Below, piece by piece: positions 35,803 through 45,951 of a DNA stretch of 64,000 bases. The stretch spans positions 310,001 through 374,000 of the forward strand of contig NZ_JALKAJ010000004.1 of NCBI RefSeq assembly GCF_023015615.1, in the 5' to 3' direction. A program made the translations under genes and the position numbers. The notes beneath the pieces are model-generated. The model did no database searches and was not told the origin of the DNA. It saw only the letters and a list, made by a program, of their open reading frames with translations. Numbering within the stretch: the first letter of the stretch is position 1; each line of letters starts with the position of its first letter. Source of the stretch: Qipengyuania sp. S6317L1. GTDB taxonomy: Bacteria > Pseudomonadota > Alphaproteobacteria > Sphingomonadales > Sphingomonadaceae.

Positions 35803-36240
35803 TCAAAGGGCCTCGCGCAAGCTTGCCACCCGCTTGGCATTGGCGCCCCCATCGGAATGGCCGACGCGCGATGCCGAACGGATGTGCACCTGCCCCTCGC
35901 CCCGGCGGAATTCGACATCATCGACAAAGCCAAAGACATCGGATTTGAACTCCGCTGCGATATAGTCATCGCGCGTTTCAATGACTGTGCCCCCTTGCGC
36001 AGCGATTACCTCTGGCAGCTTGTCCCATGCCTCGGGCGCGAGAGGTTCGACCGCCTTCTCTGGCGCGGTGCCCTCCTCGCTGCTTACGCAATTGGGGCTG
36101 TCGGGGCATGGCGAAAGGCGACCATCGACAAGTCCGGGGGCCTCCCCGTTTTGCGACACCAGCCCCAGCACAAAGAACGCCGCAGCGCCCAGTACCGCAA
36201 GGCCCAAAAGGCCAATGATCAAAGCTTTCAATATATACAA
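35803..36240 (-). CDS. DUF1499 membrane-anchored protein
   Basis: 145 residues from the TTG at 36240, preceded at 6 bases by AAGGAAGGA; the longer frame begins with a TTG at 36264 but has no such site. One N-terminal hydrophobic segment is followed by CPDSPNCVSS, the DUF1499 signature, and a compact domain ending before the C-terminus. Function unknown. It starts 25 bases after the acyl-CoA ligase stop and is probably in the same transcript. Confidence 0.85.
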   Translation of the reverse strand: MYILKALIIGLLGLAVLGAAAFFVLGLVSQNGEAPGLVDGRLSPCPDSPNCVSSEEGTAPEKAVEPLAPEAWDKLPEVIAAQGGTVIETRDDYIAAEFKSDVFGFVDDVEFRRGEGQVHIRSASRVGHSDGGANAKRVASLREAL

Positions 36241-36264
36241 TTGCTGTCCTTCCTTTGAGAGCAA

Positions 36265-37878
36265 TCAAGTGCCCGCCAATGCGCCTTTTGCAAAGTCTTC
36301 GGCAAGCTGAAATTTCCGGATCTTGCCAGAGCCCGTCAGCGGAAACTCTTTCATCCACACCCAGTGCGCCGGTGTCTTTTGCGGGGAGAGACGCTCGCGC
36401 ACAAAGGTTTTGAGGTCATCGTCTGATGGCCGCTCCGTCCCTTCGGCCAGCCGCATGAAGCATGCGACAATCTCGCCCCATTTTTGATCCGGAACACCCG
36501 CCACCGCGACCTCTGCAATTGCCGGATGTTCAATCATCGCCGCCTCGATTTCGGCGGGGAAGAGGTTTTCGCCCCCGCGAATGATCATCTCTTTCACGCG
36601 GCCCGTTATCTTGACATAGCCGCGCGCAGAAATGCTGCCCAGATCGCCCGTATGAAGCCAGCCGTCCTTGTCGATCGTCTCGGCGGTTGCGGCAGGATTG
36701 TCGTTATAGCCCGCCATCATATTGAAGCCGCGCATACATATCTCGCCCTGCTCATCGATCGCGCAAACGCTGTTGTCGGAAGGCCTTCGGATCGAGACTT
36801 CCATATGGCTGCACGGCTGACCGATGGTTTCCAACAGTTCCGCGCCCGTATCGGTTGGCCACGCGCCAGTGATCGCAGGCGAAGTCTCCGTCTGGCCGTA
36901 AACGATAAGAATCGGCACACCGAAAACCTTTTGCGCCGCGCGGTTCAGTTCCGGAGGCACCATGGCCCCGCCTGAAAGCACCGTGCGCACGCACGATACG
37001 TCGGTGCCGGTCGCCTTGGCCGCTTCCATGATGGCAAACAGCATGGTGGCAACACCGCCCAGCACCTCGGGCTGTTCGCGCTCGATCGCCTTGGCGACTG
37101 CGACCGGATCGAACAATGACACCAGTAGCAACGTGCCGCCTCGCGAAAATGTACCCAACACGCAAACCGCGCTTCCCGCAGTATGGAACAGCGGGAACGG
37201 ACACGTCACCTTGTCGCCGACACCAATACCCCAGCGCTCGAGAATGTCCTTGTTCGACTGGACGAGGCCATGCTGGTGAAGCAGCACACCTTTGGGAAAG
37301 CCGGTGGTGCCCGACGTGTACTGGATCATGACGATATCGTGCGGCCCGGTTTCGCGTAGCTCCCCGTCCTTCTCGCCTGCGAACAATTCGCCGTGGTCGG
37401 TCATGTCGATGACGAAGTCTGAGGCAGCTAAGCCGGCGGCGGCTTCATCGACGATTGGACGCAATGCACTCCCTCGCACATTGGGCTGATAATATACCGC
37501 GCCCGATCCCGATTGATCGAGCACATAACGCACTTCGCGCGCGATAAAGCTGGGGTTGACGGTCACCACCACCAGGCCCGCCATCGCCGCGCCCATTTGC
37601 AGGAGCACCCACTCAGGGCAATTGCCGCCCATCACCGCAATGCGCGTGGCCTTAGGGTGACGCGAAGCGAGCGCGCGCCCCGCCCGTTCGGCGTCCGCCA
37701 GAAGCTCGGCATAGGTCCAGTCGCGCCCGGCCGAGCCGTCTTCCAAAAGCTCGCGCATGGCAAGCGCGTCGGGTCGTGCCTCGGCCTGTTCGCGAAGCAC
37801 GCCCTCAATCGTGCGCTTCTTATACTCGGTATCGGCCTGCGCCGGGCAAAAGGCCTCTTTGAGATCAAGCTCATACAT
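36265..37878 (-). CDS. AMP-dependent acyl-CoA synthetase (FadD-like)
   Basis: 537 residues from the ATG at 37878, which follows GGAGGGGAG. Adenylation motif: YTSGTTGFPKGVLLHQHG. Then GFNMMAGYNDNPAAT, the hinge GDLGSISARGYVKITGR, and the C-terminal catalytic Lys in TGSGKIRKF. It activates a carboxylic acid, probably a medium or long fatty acid, as an acyl-CoA via acyl-AMP. The substrate cannot be fixed from sequence. It is divergent from nadA. Confidence 0.9.
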   Translation of the reverse strand: MYELDLKEAFCPAQADTEYKKRTIEGVLREQAEARPDALAMRELLEDGSAGRDWTYAELLADAERAGRALASRHPKATRIAVMGGNCPEWVLLQMGAAMAGLVVVTVNPSFIAREVRYVLDQSGSGAVYYQPNVRGSALRPIVDEAAAGLAASDFVIDMTDHGELFAGEKDGELRETGPHDIVMIQYTSGTTGFPKGVLLHQHGLVQSNKDILERWGIGVGDKVTCPFPLFHTAGSAVCVLGTFSRGGTLLLVSLFDPVAVAKAIEREQPEVLGGVATMLFAIMEAAKATGTDVSCVRTVLSGGAMVPPELNRAAQKVFGVPILIVYGQTETSPAITGAWPTDTGAELLETIGQPCSHMEVSIRRPSDNSVCAIDEQGEICMRGFNMMAGYNDNPAATAETIDKDGWLHTGDLGSISARGYVKITGRVKEMIIRGGENLFPAEIEAAMIEHPAIAEVAVAGVPDQKWGEIVACFMRLAEGTERPSDDDLKTFVRERLSPQKTPAHWVWMKEFPLTGSGKIRKFQLAEDFAKGALAGT

Positions 37879-38008
37879 CGCGCATCTCCCCTCCAGTGCG
37901 GCGGCAAGGCTAGCACAGTTTGCGCGCGAGTCATTCGCAAACTGAGGCCTCGCAAAGCGAAGCAATGATGCCTATATGACGCGCAACAAAGTAAGCAGGG
38001 ATCAATCT

Positions 38009-39010
38009 ATGAGCTTCGAGAGCAAAGTGCCGAGCGGGGACGAACTTCACGCAGAAATCAAGCGCCTCAAGGAAGAGCGCAACGCGGTGATCCTCGCGCA
38101 CTATTACCAGACACCCGACATTCAGGATATCGCCGATTTCGTGGGCGACAGCCTCGAATTGTCGCGCAAGGCGGCGGAAACGGATGCGGATGTTATCCTG
38201 TTTTGCGGGGTGAAATTCATGGCCGAAACCGCCAAGATCCTTTCCCCTGACAAGACCGTAATCCTGCCCGATATGGACGCAGGCTGCTCCTTGGAAGACA
38301 GCTGCCCGCCGGAGAAGTTCAAGGCGTTCCGCGAGGCGAACCCCGATCACATCGCGCTCACCTACATCAATTGCTCTACGGAAGTGAAAGCGCTCTCGGA
38401 CATCATCGTCACCTCTTCCAGCGCCGAGACGATCCTGTCGCAGATCCCCGAAGATCAACCGATCATCTTTGGCCCGGACCGGCACCTTGGTGGCTGGCTC
38501 TCACGCAATTTCAATCGCGAAATGCTGCTGTGGCCGGGCGTGTGTGTAGTGCATGAGGCGTTTTCCGAAACCGAGCTTCTGAAACTCAAGGCACAGCACC
38601 CCGGCGCGCCAGTGGCTGCGCACCCCGAGTGTCCGCCTGCGATCATCGATCACGCCGACCACGTCGGTTCGACCAGTTCGATCCTGAAATTTGCAAAAAG
38701 CTTCGAAGGTGACACGCTGATCGTCGCGACCGAGCCGCACATCATGCACCAGATGGAAAAGGCTCTGCCTGAAAAAACCTTCATCGGCGCGCCCGGTGCA
38801 GACGGCAACTGCAACTGCAACATCTGCCCCTACATGGCGCTGAACACCATGGAGAAGATGTACACTGCCCTGCGCGATCTCGAACCCCGCATCGAGATGG
38901 ACGAGGAACTGCGCGTTCAAGCCAAGAAGAGCCTCGACAAGATGCTCGAAATGGCCAGCGGAACCGTGGGCCAAGGCGATCTGGGGTTTGTAAAGTTTGG
39001 GGGAAGCTAA
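38009..39010 (+). CDS. nadA: Quinolinate synthase A
   Basis: 333 residues from the ATG at 38009, with AGGGA about 8 bases upstream; a longer frame begins at 37976. The enzyme makes quinolinate from iminoaspartate and dihydroxyacetone phosphate using a [4Fe-4S] cluster. Visible features: ILAHYYQTPDIQDIADFVGDS, DMDAGCSLED, and the C-terminal GNCNCNICPYM that supplies the last cysteine ligand. nadB and nadC are not adjacent. A good terminator follows. Confidence 0.96.
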   Translation: MSFESKVPSGDELHAEIKRLKEERNAVILAHYYQTPDIQDIADFVGDSLELSRKAAETDADVILFCGVKFMAETAKILSPDKTVILPDMDAGCSLEDSCPPEKFKAFREANPDHIALTYINCSTEVKALSDIIVTSSSAETILSQIPEDQPIIFGPDRHLGGWLSRNFNREMLLWPGVCVVHEAFSETELLKLKAQHPGAPVAAHPECPPAIIDHADHVGSTSSILKFAKSFEGDTLIVATEPHIMHQMEKALPEKTFIGAPGADGNCNCNICPYMALNTMEKMYTALRDLEPRIEMDEELRVQAKKSLDKMLEMASGTVGQGDLGFVKFGGS

Positions 39011-39014
39011 GGCG

Positions 39015-39042
39015 TGCTGGCACTGCCAGCAGCCAAGTTTTT
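39015..39042 (+). terminator. Rho-independent terminator after nadA
   Basis: TGCTGGC (39015-39021) pairs with GCCAGCA (39025-39031) around ACT, followed by a run of five T at 39038-39042. It begins 5 bases after the nadA stop. Confidence 0.65.
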
Positions 39043-39087
39043 GCGTGACCGCGCAACCAAAATGGCCCGCCGTTAGTTTGTAGGTGC

Positions 39088-40407
39088 ATGACCGCTGAAA
39101 TCCGCTTCTTCTGGGCGCGCCTGAACGCCAACTATTGGTTCTACCCTGCGACCTTTGCGCTGTTCGCGGCGGTCCTCGCCTTCACCACCGTCTATCTCGA
39201 CCGCAACGGCTTTGCCGATTTTCTCTCCAATTACGATTGGTTGGTGCCGGTACGCCCAAAGGGCGCAGCCGATATTCTCTCGGTAATGGCCGCAACCATG
39301 ATCGGCGTTGCCTCGACAGTGTTCTCGATCACGCTGGTTGCGGTCACCTATGCCAGCGGCACCTATGGCCCGCGCCTGCTGACCAATTTCCTCGAGGACA
39401 AAGGCAATCAGATCAGCCTTGCGATGTTCATCGGGACATTCGTCTACACCCTGATTGTGCTTCGCTCGGTGCGCGCCGAAGACGAGGTCGCCGCCTCAAC
39501 CACTGATGCAACAGCGACTGCCCTGCCCGGTTTTGCCCCGCAGCTGTCGCTCTTGGTCGCTTATCTTCTGGTGGCGCTGTGCGTCGGCGTGCTGGTCTTT
39601 TTCCTGCACCACGTGCCATCGTCCATCCGCATTTCCATGGTTCTCGAACGGGTTGGGAATCAGCTGCTTTCAGCGCTTCGCAAGACCTACCCGATCGAGG
39701 ACGAATTTCGCGACGCGCGCCCTTCCGAAGGCGGTGAGACGATCACTTCGTCACGAGCAGGCTACGTCCAGATGATCGATTTCAAAGACCTTGAGGAATG
39801 TGCAGATAAACATGATTGCACCCTTTCGCTCAGGGTTCGCACTGGCGATTTCGTCCACCGCGACCTGCCATTGGTGGATGTAAACGGGGCGAGCGCCGAG
39901 GAATTGGAAGACGCCGTCAAAGAACATTTCACCATCGGCCCGGTGCGCACGCGCGAACAGGACCCGCAATATCTGATCGATCAATTGGTTGAAATCGGTC
40001 TTCGCGCGCTTTCTCCGGGGATCAACGACCCGTTTACCGCGATCACCGCGCTCCATTGGCTGGGCGCGGCGACGTCGGAGATTGCCCGCCGTGACCTTCG
40101 CAAGGATGTGTGCGGACGCGATGCCGACGATTGCCCGGTCATCCCGCTGCCCGACACGTATGAGCATTACCTCCAGCGCGGGCTTGGCTCGATGCGCAGT
40201 GCCGTATCGACAAGCGCAAATGCGACGATGGTCATGCTCGATGTGATCGTGAAAGCGGCTGAACCTGTAGACGACGACACAAGAAAAGCGGGCTTGAGAC
40301 GCCAGGCCGATATGTTGATCGAACAGGCGCGCGAGGAGCTCAAGGGCGCTGATCTCAGGCAAGCCGCTGAGCGTTACCGCGAGCTGCAGCGACAAGTGCC
40401 TGCCTAA
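39088..40407 (+). CDS. DUF2254 membrane protein
   Basis: 439 residues with about four hydrophobic segments in the first 190 positions and a large soluble C-terminal part. PATFALFAAVLAFTTVYLD and MIGVASTVFSITLVAVTYAS are typical of DUF2254. So is the later LVEIGLRALSPGINDPFTA. Function unknown; a transport or envelope role is suggested only by topology. Its 3' end overlaps the convergent EamA gene by 4 bases. Confidence 0.88.
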   Translation: MTAEIRFFWARLNANYWFYPATFALFAAVLAFTTVYLDRNGFADFLSNYDWLVPVRPKGAADILSVMAATMIGVASTVFSITLVAVTYASGTYGPRLLTNFLEDKGNQISLAMFIGTFVYTLIVLRSVRAEDEVAASTTDATATALPGFAPQLSLLVAYLLVALCVGVLVFFLHHVPSSIRISMVLERVGNQLLSALRKTYPIEDEFRDARPSEGGETITSSRAGYVQMIDFKDLEECADKHDCTLSLRVRTGDFVHRDLPLVDVNGASAEELEDAVKEHFTIGPVRTREQDPQYLIDQLVEIGLRALSPGINDPFTAITALHWLGAATSEIARRDLRKDVCGRDADDCPVIPLPDTYEHYLQRGLGSMRSAVSTSANATMVMLDVIVKAAEPVDDDTRKAGLRRQADMLIEQAREELKGADLRQAAERYRELQRQVPA

Positions 40408-41336
40408 CGCCGCCTTCGCGCCCTTGCCTGAGCTACGCGTGACACCACCAGCGCAGACCCCAGAAGCAGCATCCCCACAATATCAAGCACGCTGAGGACC
40501 TCGTCAAAGACCCAATATCCGATCGCCGCCGCGATTGCCGGTTGGGTGAGCAGGGCAAGACCGATGAATAGCGGAGGGAAGTGGCCAAGCGAATAAACAA
40601 GGAGCCCCTGCCCGATAAGCTGGCTGGTGATGAACAGCACGATCACAGGCGTCCAATCGGTCGGCCAGACGGGCTCTCCCAGAATAAGCGCGAGGCCCAG
40701 CAGAAAGGGACAAGCAAAGATGCTTACCCAGACAAGCAAACTCCACGATCCGAATTGCCCTCGCTCGTTCTGGAGCGTGAGGAGATAGACCGCATAAAGC
40801 AGCCCCGCCGTGATGCAGAATAGGTCGCCGACGAAAGTTCCGGCTGAAATCTCCAGAGATCGCCCCAGCAAGATTGCCGCCCCGCCAAGCGCGCAGACAA
40901 TGGCGAGCCAGTCGAACCCTCGTGGCAGCATACGCGCGGCGATAAAGCCCCAGAACAGTAGGATGATCGAGCCTGCATTGCCGAACAGGGTCGCATTGCC
41001 AAGACGCGTCATCTCGATCCCGATGTGCCAGCTGGCAAGGTCACTTGCGAAGGCCAATGCGCCGACAGCAACGATGGCAAGCGTCTTGCGAGGGAGGCCG
41101 CGCAAGGGCTGACCCGCGACGCGGGCAAACAGAATTAGGAACGGCAACGCCAGAAACAATCGCCAGAAAGCAGCGCTCACCGCGCCTGTATCAGCAAGGC
41201 GCACCAGCCACGGGCCAAGCGCGAGCGCGACATTTCCCGCCAGAAGCGCAGCCAGCAGAAGTGCCGAACGCAGCGTGCTGATCTCTTCAACACCCTGCCC
41301 GGCAACATTCTCTTCGCGTGCCTCAACCGTTTCCAT
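40404..41336 (-). CDS. EamA/DMT-family transporter
   Basis: 310 residues with ten hydrophobic segments in two EamA halves. NVALALGPWLVRLADTGAVS opens the first half; FVGDLFCITAGLLYAVYLLT begins the second. The DMT superfamily exports or exchanges small metabolites in the inner membrane. The substrate is unknown. Its ATG at 41336 lies 69 bases from the divergent Old Yellow Enzyme gene. Confidence 0.88.
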   Translation of the reverse strand: METVEAREENVAGQGVEEISTLRSALLLAALLAGNVALALGPWLVRLADTGAVSAAFWRLFLALPFLILFARVAGQPLRGLPRKTLAIVAVGALAFASDLASWHIGIEMTRLGNATLFGNAGSIILLFWGFIAARMLPRGFDWLAIVCALGGAAILLGRSLEISAGTFVGDLFCITAGLLYAVYLLTLQNERGQFGSWSLLVWVSIFACPFLLGLALILGEPVWPTDWTPVIVLFITSQLIGQGLLVYSLGHFPPLFIGLALLTQPAIAAAIGYWVFDEVLSVLDIVGMLLLGSALVVSRVAQARARRRR

Positions 41337-41405
41337 GCTTGCGCCCTAGCCCCCTTGCCGCCATGTGAATAGCCAAATGAAACTGATCCGAAAGGAAATC
41401 CACTG

Positions 41406-42521
41406 ATGCATGATGCTCTATTCCAGCCGCTCAAGATGGGCGCGCTCGAAGCCAGAAACCGCATTTTCATGGCTCCGCTCACCCGCGGTCGCGCGGCCGA
41501 TCCGATGTTCGTGCCCAATTCGATGATGGAAACCTATTACCGTCAGCGTTCAGGTGCAGGTATGATCCTGACCGAGGCGACGGGTATCAGCACGGAAGGA
41601 CTCGGCTGGCCGTCGGCTCCCGGCATCTGGTCGGATGAACAAACCGAGGCGTGGAAGCCCATCGTTGATGGCGTGCACGAAGAAGGCGGCCTTATCGCCA
41701 TGCAACTTTGGCACATGGGCCGCATCGTGCACCCCTATTTCCTTGACGGGAAGCCTCCTTTCTCTGCCAGCGAAACCAAGGCTCCAGGCGAAGCCCACAC
41801 ACCAGAGGGCAAGAAGGAATTCGTGACTGCGCGCGCCATGACGCATGACGATATCAAGCGCACGGTCGATGATTACCGCCGCGCGGCTGAAAACGCGAAA
41901 AAAGCCGGGTTCGACAGCGTGCAGTTGCATGGTGCGAACGGCTATCTCGTCGATCAATTCCTGCGCGATGGCACCAACAAGCGCGAAGACGAATATGGCG
42001 GCAGCCCCGAAAACCGCACCCGTTTCATGCGCGAAGTGCTCGAAGCGATTGTCGATGTATGGGGTGCGGACCGTGTGGGCATCCGTCTCTCGCCCAATGG
42101 TGACAGCCAGGGAACCGATGACACCAATCCGCCTGCAATCTTTGGCGCTGCGGCCAAGGTCGTCGAGGATATGGGCCTTGCCTATCTCGAACTTCGCCAA
42201 CCGGGCCCCGATGGCACATTTGGCAGAACCGACGTACCCAAACAGGATGCTTTGATCCGCAGCATCTATTCAGGCGCACTGATCCTCAATTCCGATTACA
42301 CCGCGCAGGAAGCCGACGATGATGTGACCAGCGGCCGCTGCGATGCGGTCAGCTTCGGGCGCCCCTACATCTCCAACCCTGATCTCGAAAAACGGATCGC
42401 AGCAGGGGCCGAGTTCAACCCGAACAAGGACGTTCCCAAAAGCTGGTATTTCCCGATTCCCGAGGGCTACATCGACTATCCGACGATGGAAGAAGAAAAG
42501 GCCGACGCTAACGCAGCCTGA
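41406..42521 (+). CDS. Old Yellow Enzyme-type alkene reductase
   Basis: 371 residues, the NemA/OYE group of FMN- and NAD(P)H-dependent enoate reductases. Visible: LFQPLKMGALEARNRIFMAPLTR at the N-terminus, MQLWHMGRIVHP, HGANGYLVDQFLRDGTN with EYGGSPENR, and SFGRPYISNPDLEKRI near the end. It reduces activated C=C bonds and can detoxify electrophiles. AAAGGA lies before the start. No regulator is nearby. Confidence 0.93.
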   Translation: MHDALFQPLKMGALEARNRIFMAPLTRGRAADPMFVPNSMMETYYRQRSGAGMILTEATGISTEGLGWPSAPGIWSDEQTEAWKPIVDGVHEEGGLIAMQLWHMGRIVHPYFLDGKPPFSASETKAPGEAHTPEGKKEFVTARAMTHDDIKRTVDDYRRAAENAKKAGFDSVQLHGANGYLVDQFLRDGTNKREDEYGGSPENRTRFMREVLEAIVDVWGADRVGIRLSPNGDSQGTDDTNPPAIFGAAAKVVEDMGLAYLELRQPGPDGTFGRTDVPKQDALIRSIYSGALILNSDYTAQEADDDVTSGRCDAVSFGRPYISNPDLEKRIAAGAEFNPNKDVPKSWYFPIPEGYIDYPTMEEEKADANAA

Positions 42522-42564
42522 GCTGTGCGAGGCTGATTGAGAAGCTAATTCGCAAAAAGCCGTT

Positions 42565-42930
42565 CTAGAAGGCCGGGGGATTGATTGTCGTTCCTCCGGC
42601 CTCTTCTGTTTGGGGCACCGGGCGACCGGGTCCGGCTGTCACCGGCCCTTGGGGCTCTGGCGCGGGCTGCTCACCCTCGGGCGCGGCCTCATCTTCGCGA
42701 ACCAATGGCTGAACATTCGAGGGTGCGCTTGAAGATGACTGCGCGCTGCGCTCCGCTGGAGGCGATGTAGAAGTCAGCTCTTCCAATGCGATCATATCAT
42801 CGCTGATGGTGCCGCCGAGGATTTCCCCCGCAGCCTCTCCGCCTGTTTCGGTCGAGACCGGCTCAGCGGCCTCGTCTCCGCAAGCGGATAGAGCGAAAAC
42901 AACAAGGGGAGCGACCCAGATTTTCTTCAT
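42565..42930 (-). CDS. Small Pro/Glu-rich lipoprotein
   Basis: 121 residues from the ATG at 42930, which overlaps the lipB stop as ATGA; a second ATG three codons earlier is possible. The signal sequence ends in the lipobox ALSAC, lipidated at C17. The remainder is low-complexity, rich in Pro, Glu, Ser and Gly, with no predicted fold. Function unknown. The overlap suggests translational coupling to lipB. Confidence 0.7.
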   Translation of the reverse strand: MKKIWVAPLVVFALSACGDEAAEPVSTETGGEAAGEILGGTISDDMIALEELTSTSPPAERSAQSSSSAPSNVQPLVREDEAAPEGEQPAPEPQGPVTAGPGRPVPQTEEAGGTTINPPAF

Positions 42931-43628
42931 GTTTTGCATGCCCTTATGCGGGCCGCTTCAAGCGTGCCCAAAAATCCGTCCGCGCGCTTCATCAGCGCCT
43001 CATCCCATTGATCGGCAGATACGTCTTTGCCAAGCCTCGCAAGGCTGGTGACGCCGAATTCGTCAATGCCGCAAGGGATAATCCCGCCGAAATGCGAAAG
43101 GTCGGGGTCAAGATTGACGGAAAGCCCGTGCATCGTAACCCAGCGCCGCACCCGCACGCCAATCGCACCGATCTTTGCCTCGCGCCCGTCAATATCCTCG
43201 CACCAGATACCAACGCGCCCTTCTGCGCGCCATGCCTCGATTCCGAAATCGGCAAGTGTATCGATCACCCACCCTTCAATCGCATGGACAAAGCAGCGCA
43301 CATCCTTGCCGCGCTTGCCCAGATCAAGCATGAGATAGCCCACGCGCTGTCCCGGCCCATGATAGGTATATCGCCCGCCGCGCCCCACTTCGACCACATC
43401 GAAGCGTGGATCGGTAAGTTCTGCCGGATCCGCGCTTGTGCCCGCTGTGTAGACCGGGGGATGCTCAAGCAGCCATATCTGCTCTTTTGCCTCGCCAGCA
43501 ACAATCGCGTCATTGCGCGCCTCCATCGCCTCCAGTGCCTCGCGATAAGGCACGAGCGCATCGTCCCGGCGCCATTCAATGCCGGCGCTTGCGAGTTCTT
43601 GGGGCAAAATTTGTGCTGCGCTTGCCAT
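42927..43628 (-). CDS. lipB: Octanoyl-ACP:protein N-octanoyltransferase LipB
   Basis: 233 residues from the ATG at 43628; the frame is open further upstream but without homology. [28 protein letters not shown] and [17 protein letters not shown] are family motifs. The latter contains the catalytic Lys, and LPCGI-type [13 protein letters not shown] gives the catalytic Cys. It transfers octanoate to apo-lipoyl domains, the first step of lipoate synthesis. lipA is not adjacent. Confidence 0.96.
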   Translation of the reverse strand: MASAAQILPQELASAGIEWRRDDALVPYREALEAMEARNDAIVAGEAKEQIWLLEHPPVYTAGTSADPAELTDPRFDVVEVGRGGRYTYHGPGQRVGYLMLDLGKRGKDVRCFVHAIEGWVIDTLADFGIEAWRAEGRVGIWCEDIDGREAKIGAIGVRVRRWVTMHGLSVNLDPDLSHFGGIIPCGIDEFGVTSLARLGKDVSADQWDEALMKRADGFLGTLEAARIRACKT

Positions 43629-43696
43629 CGCTTCCGCGTGGCGGCAATGTCCGCGAAGTTCAAGAGGGAAATACGCTTTAAGGAGCCGGGGCCAAG

Positions 43697-44527
43697 ATGA
43701 ATTTTGATATGAACAGCTGCTGGGCGCGCGCTGTAGAGCTGGTGCAGGCCAATTTTCAGCTGTTGCTGGTGATCGCGGGAATTTTCCTGCTGTTGCCATC
43801 GGTCGCGCTTTACCTGTTTTTTCCCGATATGCAGACCATGGCGGACCCGTTTGCAGACCAAGACGTGGTCGCTGCGCAAATGGCAGAGATGGCAGGGCCG
43901 CTCATCGGGGGCGGGTTGTTTTCGACCGCCTTTCAGTTTGCAGGATACGCCGCGATGGTCGCCCTGATGAGCGAGGCGCGCCCGACCGTTGGCCAGGCGC
44001 TGACCACGGGCGTTAAAACCGTGCCAAGTGTGTTTGCGATCCTGATCCTGTTTTTCATCCTCTATTTTCTCGGCGCGATGGTGATCGTGCTGCCGATCAC
44101 CCTGCTTGCCGGACTTACAGGAGCGGCTGCAATCGGATTAATCGCCCTGATCCCCGTGGTTGGATTTGTTGCGTGGCTTTTGGGTCGCTTGTCGATGTCG
44201 ATGCCGGTGCTGGTGCTGGAAAAAACACTCAATCCGATCACCGGCATCACCCGCAGCTTTGCCCTGACCAAGCCCAAGCAATGGCCCATCGTCGGTTTCT
44301 GGGCCGTGATCGTGGTGATCTTCCTTGTCGTCAGCATGATTTTTGGCGGTGTGATGACCCTGGTCGCAAGCGCACTTGGCGGAGGGCTTGCGACGGCTCT
44401 TATCATTGGACTTGCCAATGGCCTGACCAGCATGATTATCGGCATGGTGATCTCTGCAGTCGCAGTCGCGATGTATGGGCAACTGTCAGGTCCAAGCGCC
44501 GATGCGATCGAAGATACATTCGGATAG
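43697..44527 (+). CDS. Multi-pass membrane protein, possibly GPDPase-membrane-domain-like
   Basis: 276 residues with about six hydrophobic segments, rich in Ala, Val and Ile. A conserved-looking loop, [30 protein letters not shown], resembles the short amphipathic motif of membrane domains found beside glycerophosphodiester phosphodiesterases and in YciC-like proteins. AAGGAG lies 12 bases before the ATG. No catalytic domain is present. Function unknown. Confidence 0.65.
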   Translation: MNFDMNSCWARAVELVQANFQLLLVIAGIFLLLPSVALYLFFPDMQTMADPFADQDVVAAQMAEMAGPLIGGGLFSTAFQFAGYAAMVALMSEARPTVGQALTTGVKTVPSVFAILILFFILYFLGAMVIVLPITLLAGLTGAAAIGLIALIPVVGFVAWLLGRLSMSMPVLVLEKTLNPITGITRSFALTKPKQWPIVGFWAVIVVIFLVVSMIFGGVMTLVASALGGGLATALIIGLANGLTSMIIGMVISAVAVAMYGQLSGPSADAIEDTFG

Positions 44528-44580
44528 TCGCGGCAATCCCCGATTGATCTGAGCGCGCCGCTGGCCTAGCGGCATAAGCA

Positions 44581-45936
44581 ATGGCCGATATGAACCCTTC
44601 AATTCAGGCTGAAAAAACAGCGAGCGCGATCCCTACGGTACGCATGGCGCTGCTGTTCACGGTTATGCTTGTGACGGCGGCTGGCAATACCGCGATGCAT
44701 TCGGTGATGCCATCAATCGGCACCGCGCTTGAGATCGATGACGTCTGGATCAGCTTGGCCTATTCATGGTCGGCGCTTTTGTGGGTGGTATGCGCGCCTT
44801 ACTGGGCGAGGCGCTCTGACAAGCGGGGGCGCAAGTCGATGATGGCCTTGGGGCTTGTCGGTTTCATTGCGAGCATGGGCCTTTGCGGACTGGTCTTGTG
44901 GATGGGTTTTGCCGGGTGGATCGCAGGTCTTACAACGCTTCTCCTCTTTGCAATCGCACGAAGCGCATATGGCGCATTCGGCAGCGCAGCTCCGCCTGCG
45001 GTGCAAGCCTATGTCGCGGCGCGAACATCGCGTGCAGAGAGAACCAAGGCGCTTTCGCTGGTCGCATCAAGCTTTGGATTGGGAACGGTGGTCGGCCCGG
45101 TCCTGGCCCCGCTGATGATCATCCCCTTTTTCGGCATAGGCCTCACCGGTCCTGCATGGTGTTTTGCGCTGATCGGAGTGGCGACGCTCATCCTTTTGCG
45201 CCTGCGCCTTCCCAATGACACGCCGCAATTCGAAGCGCGCGGCAAGGCCTTTGGCGATCCCAATGCGGGCCTTTCCAACTCTGATGATCTGGAAGGCAGC
45301 GATGAAGAAGAAAGCAGCGTCCTGCCAGGCGGCGATCAGCCGCGCCTCAAATGGTTTGAACCGCGCCTTCGCCACTGGGTGATTGCATCGCTATTTGGTG
45401 GTCACGCACAGGCAATGATCATGGGAGTGATCGGATTTCTGGTGCTCGACAGGCTGGGCATGCGCGACAATTTTACCGAAGGCGCCGCCCTCGTCAGCCT
45501 TGTCATGGTGTTTGGCGCGATCGCGACACTGCTTGCACAATGGGGCATCATTCCCCGCTTCAAGATCGGCCCGCGCGCGGCCACCTTGTCGGGCATGATC
45601 GTTGCCGCTTTTGGCACCGCTATCCTCGGGGTCGCCGATACCGTTGTCGGCCTCTCGCTCGGCTATGCGATTGCCTCGCTCGGTTTTGGCCTGTTTCGGC
45701 CGGGGACGACCGCCGGAACATCGCTCGCCGTCTCCCGTGCAGAGCAAGGGCAGGCATCCGGTATTGTCGCAAGCGTTGCCGGCGCAAGCTTCATTTACGC
45801 CCCCGCACTCGGCGTTTGGCTTTACAATATCAGCGACTGGCTCGGCTTTGGCTTTATCATCGCCGTCTGCCTTGCCGTTGCGCTTGTGGGATGGCGCAAT
45901 CTTGAAGCGGACGAAGTGCTGACCACCGACCGCTGA
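44581..45936 (+). CDS. Major facilitator superfamily transporter
   Basis: 451 residues with twelve hydrophobic segments. The loop WARRSDKRGRKSMM between helices 2 and 3 is the MFS signature. An acidic cytoplasmic loop (about 215-250, with DLEGSDEEESS) separates the halves. TMs and loops suggest a drug or metabolite exporter (DHA group), but the substrate cannot be told. It follows the previous gene by 53 bases. Confidence 0.88.
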   Translation: MADMNPSIQAEKTASAIPTVRMALLFTVMLVTAAGNTAMHSVMPSIGTALEIDDVWISLAYSWSALLWVVCAPYWARRSDKRGRKSMMALGLVGFIASMGLCGLVLWMGFAGWIAGLTTLLLFAIARSAYGAFGSAAPPAVQAYVAARTSRAERTKALSLVASSFGLGTVVGPVLAPLMIIPFFGIGLTGPAWCFALIGVATLILLRLRLPNDTPQFEARGKAFGDPNAGLSNSDDLEGSDEEESSVLPGGDQPRLKWFEPRLRHWVIASLFGGHAQAMIMGVIGFLVLDRLGMRDNFTEGAALVSLVMVFGAIATLLAQWGIIPRFKIGPRAATLSGMIVAAFGTAILGVADTVVGLSLGYAIASLGFGLFRPGTTAGTSLAVSRAEQGQASGIVASVAGASFIYAPALGVWLYNISDWLGFGFIIAVCLAVALVGWRNLEADEVLTTDR

Positions 45937-45951
45937 GGGCCTTGCAAGGCG

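Noticed and set aside
39015..39031. Sigma-54 promoter (TGGCAC-type) after nadA
   Set aside because: TGGCAC is part of a perfect hairpin followed by T5 and lacks the TTGC element at the right distance; it is a terminator.
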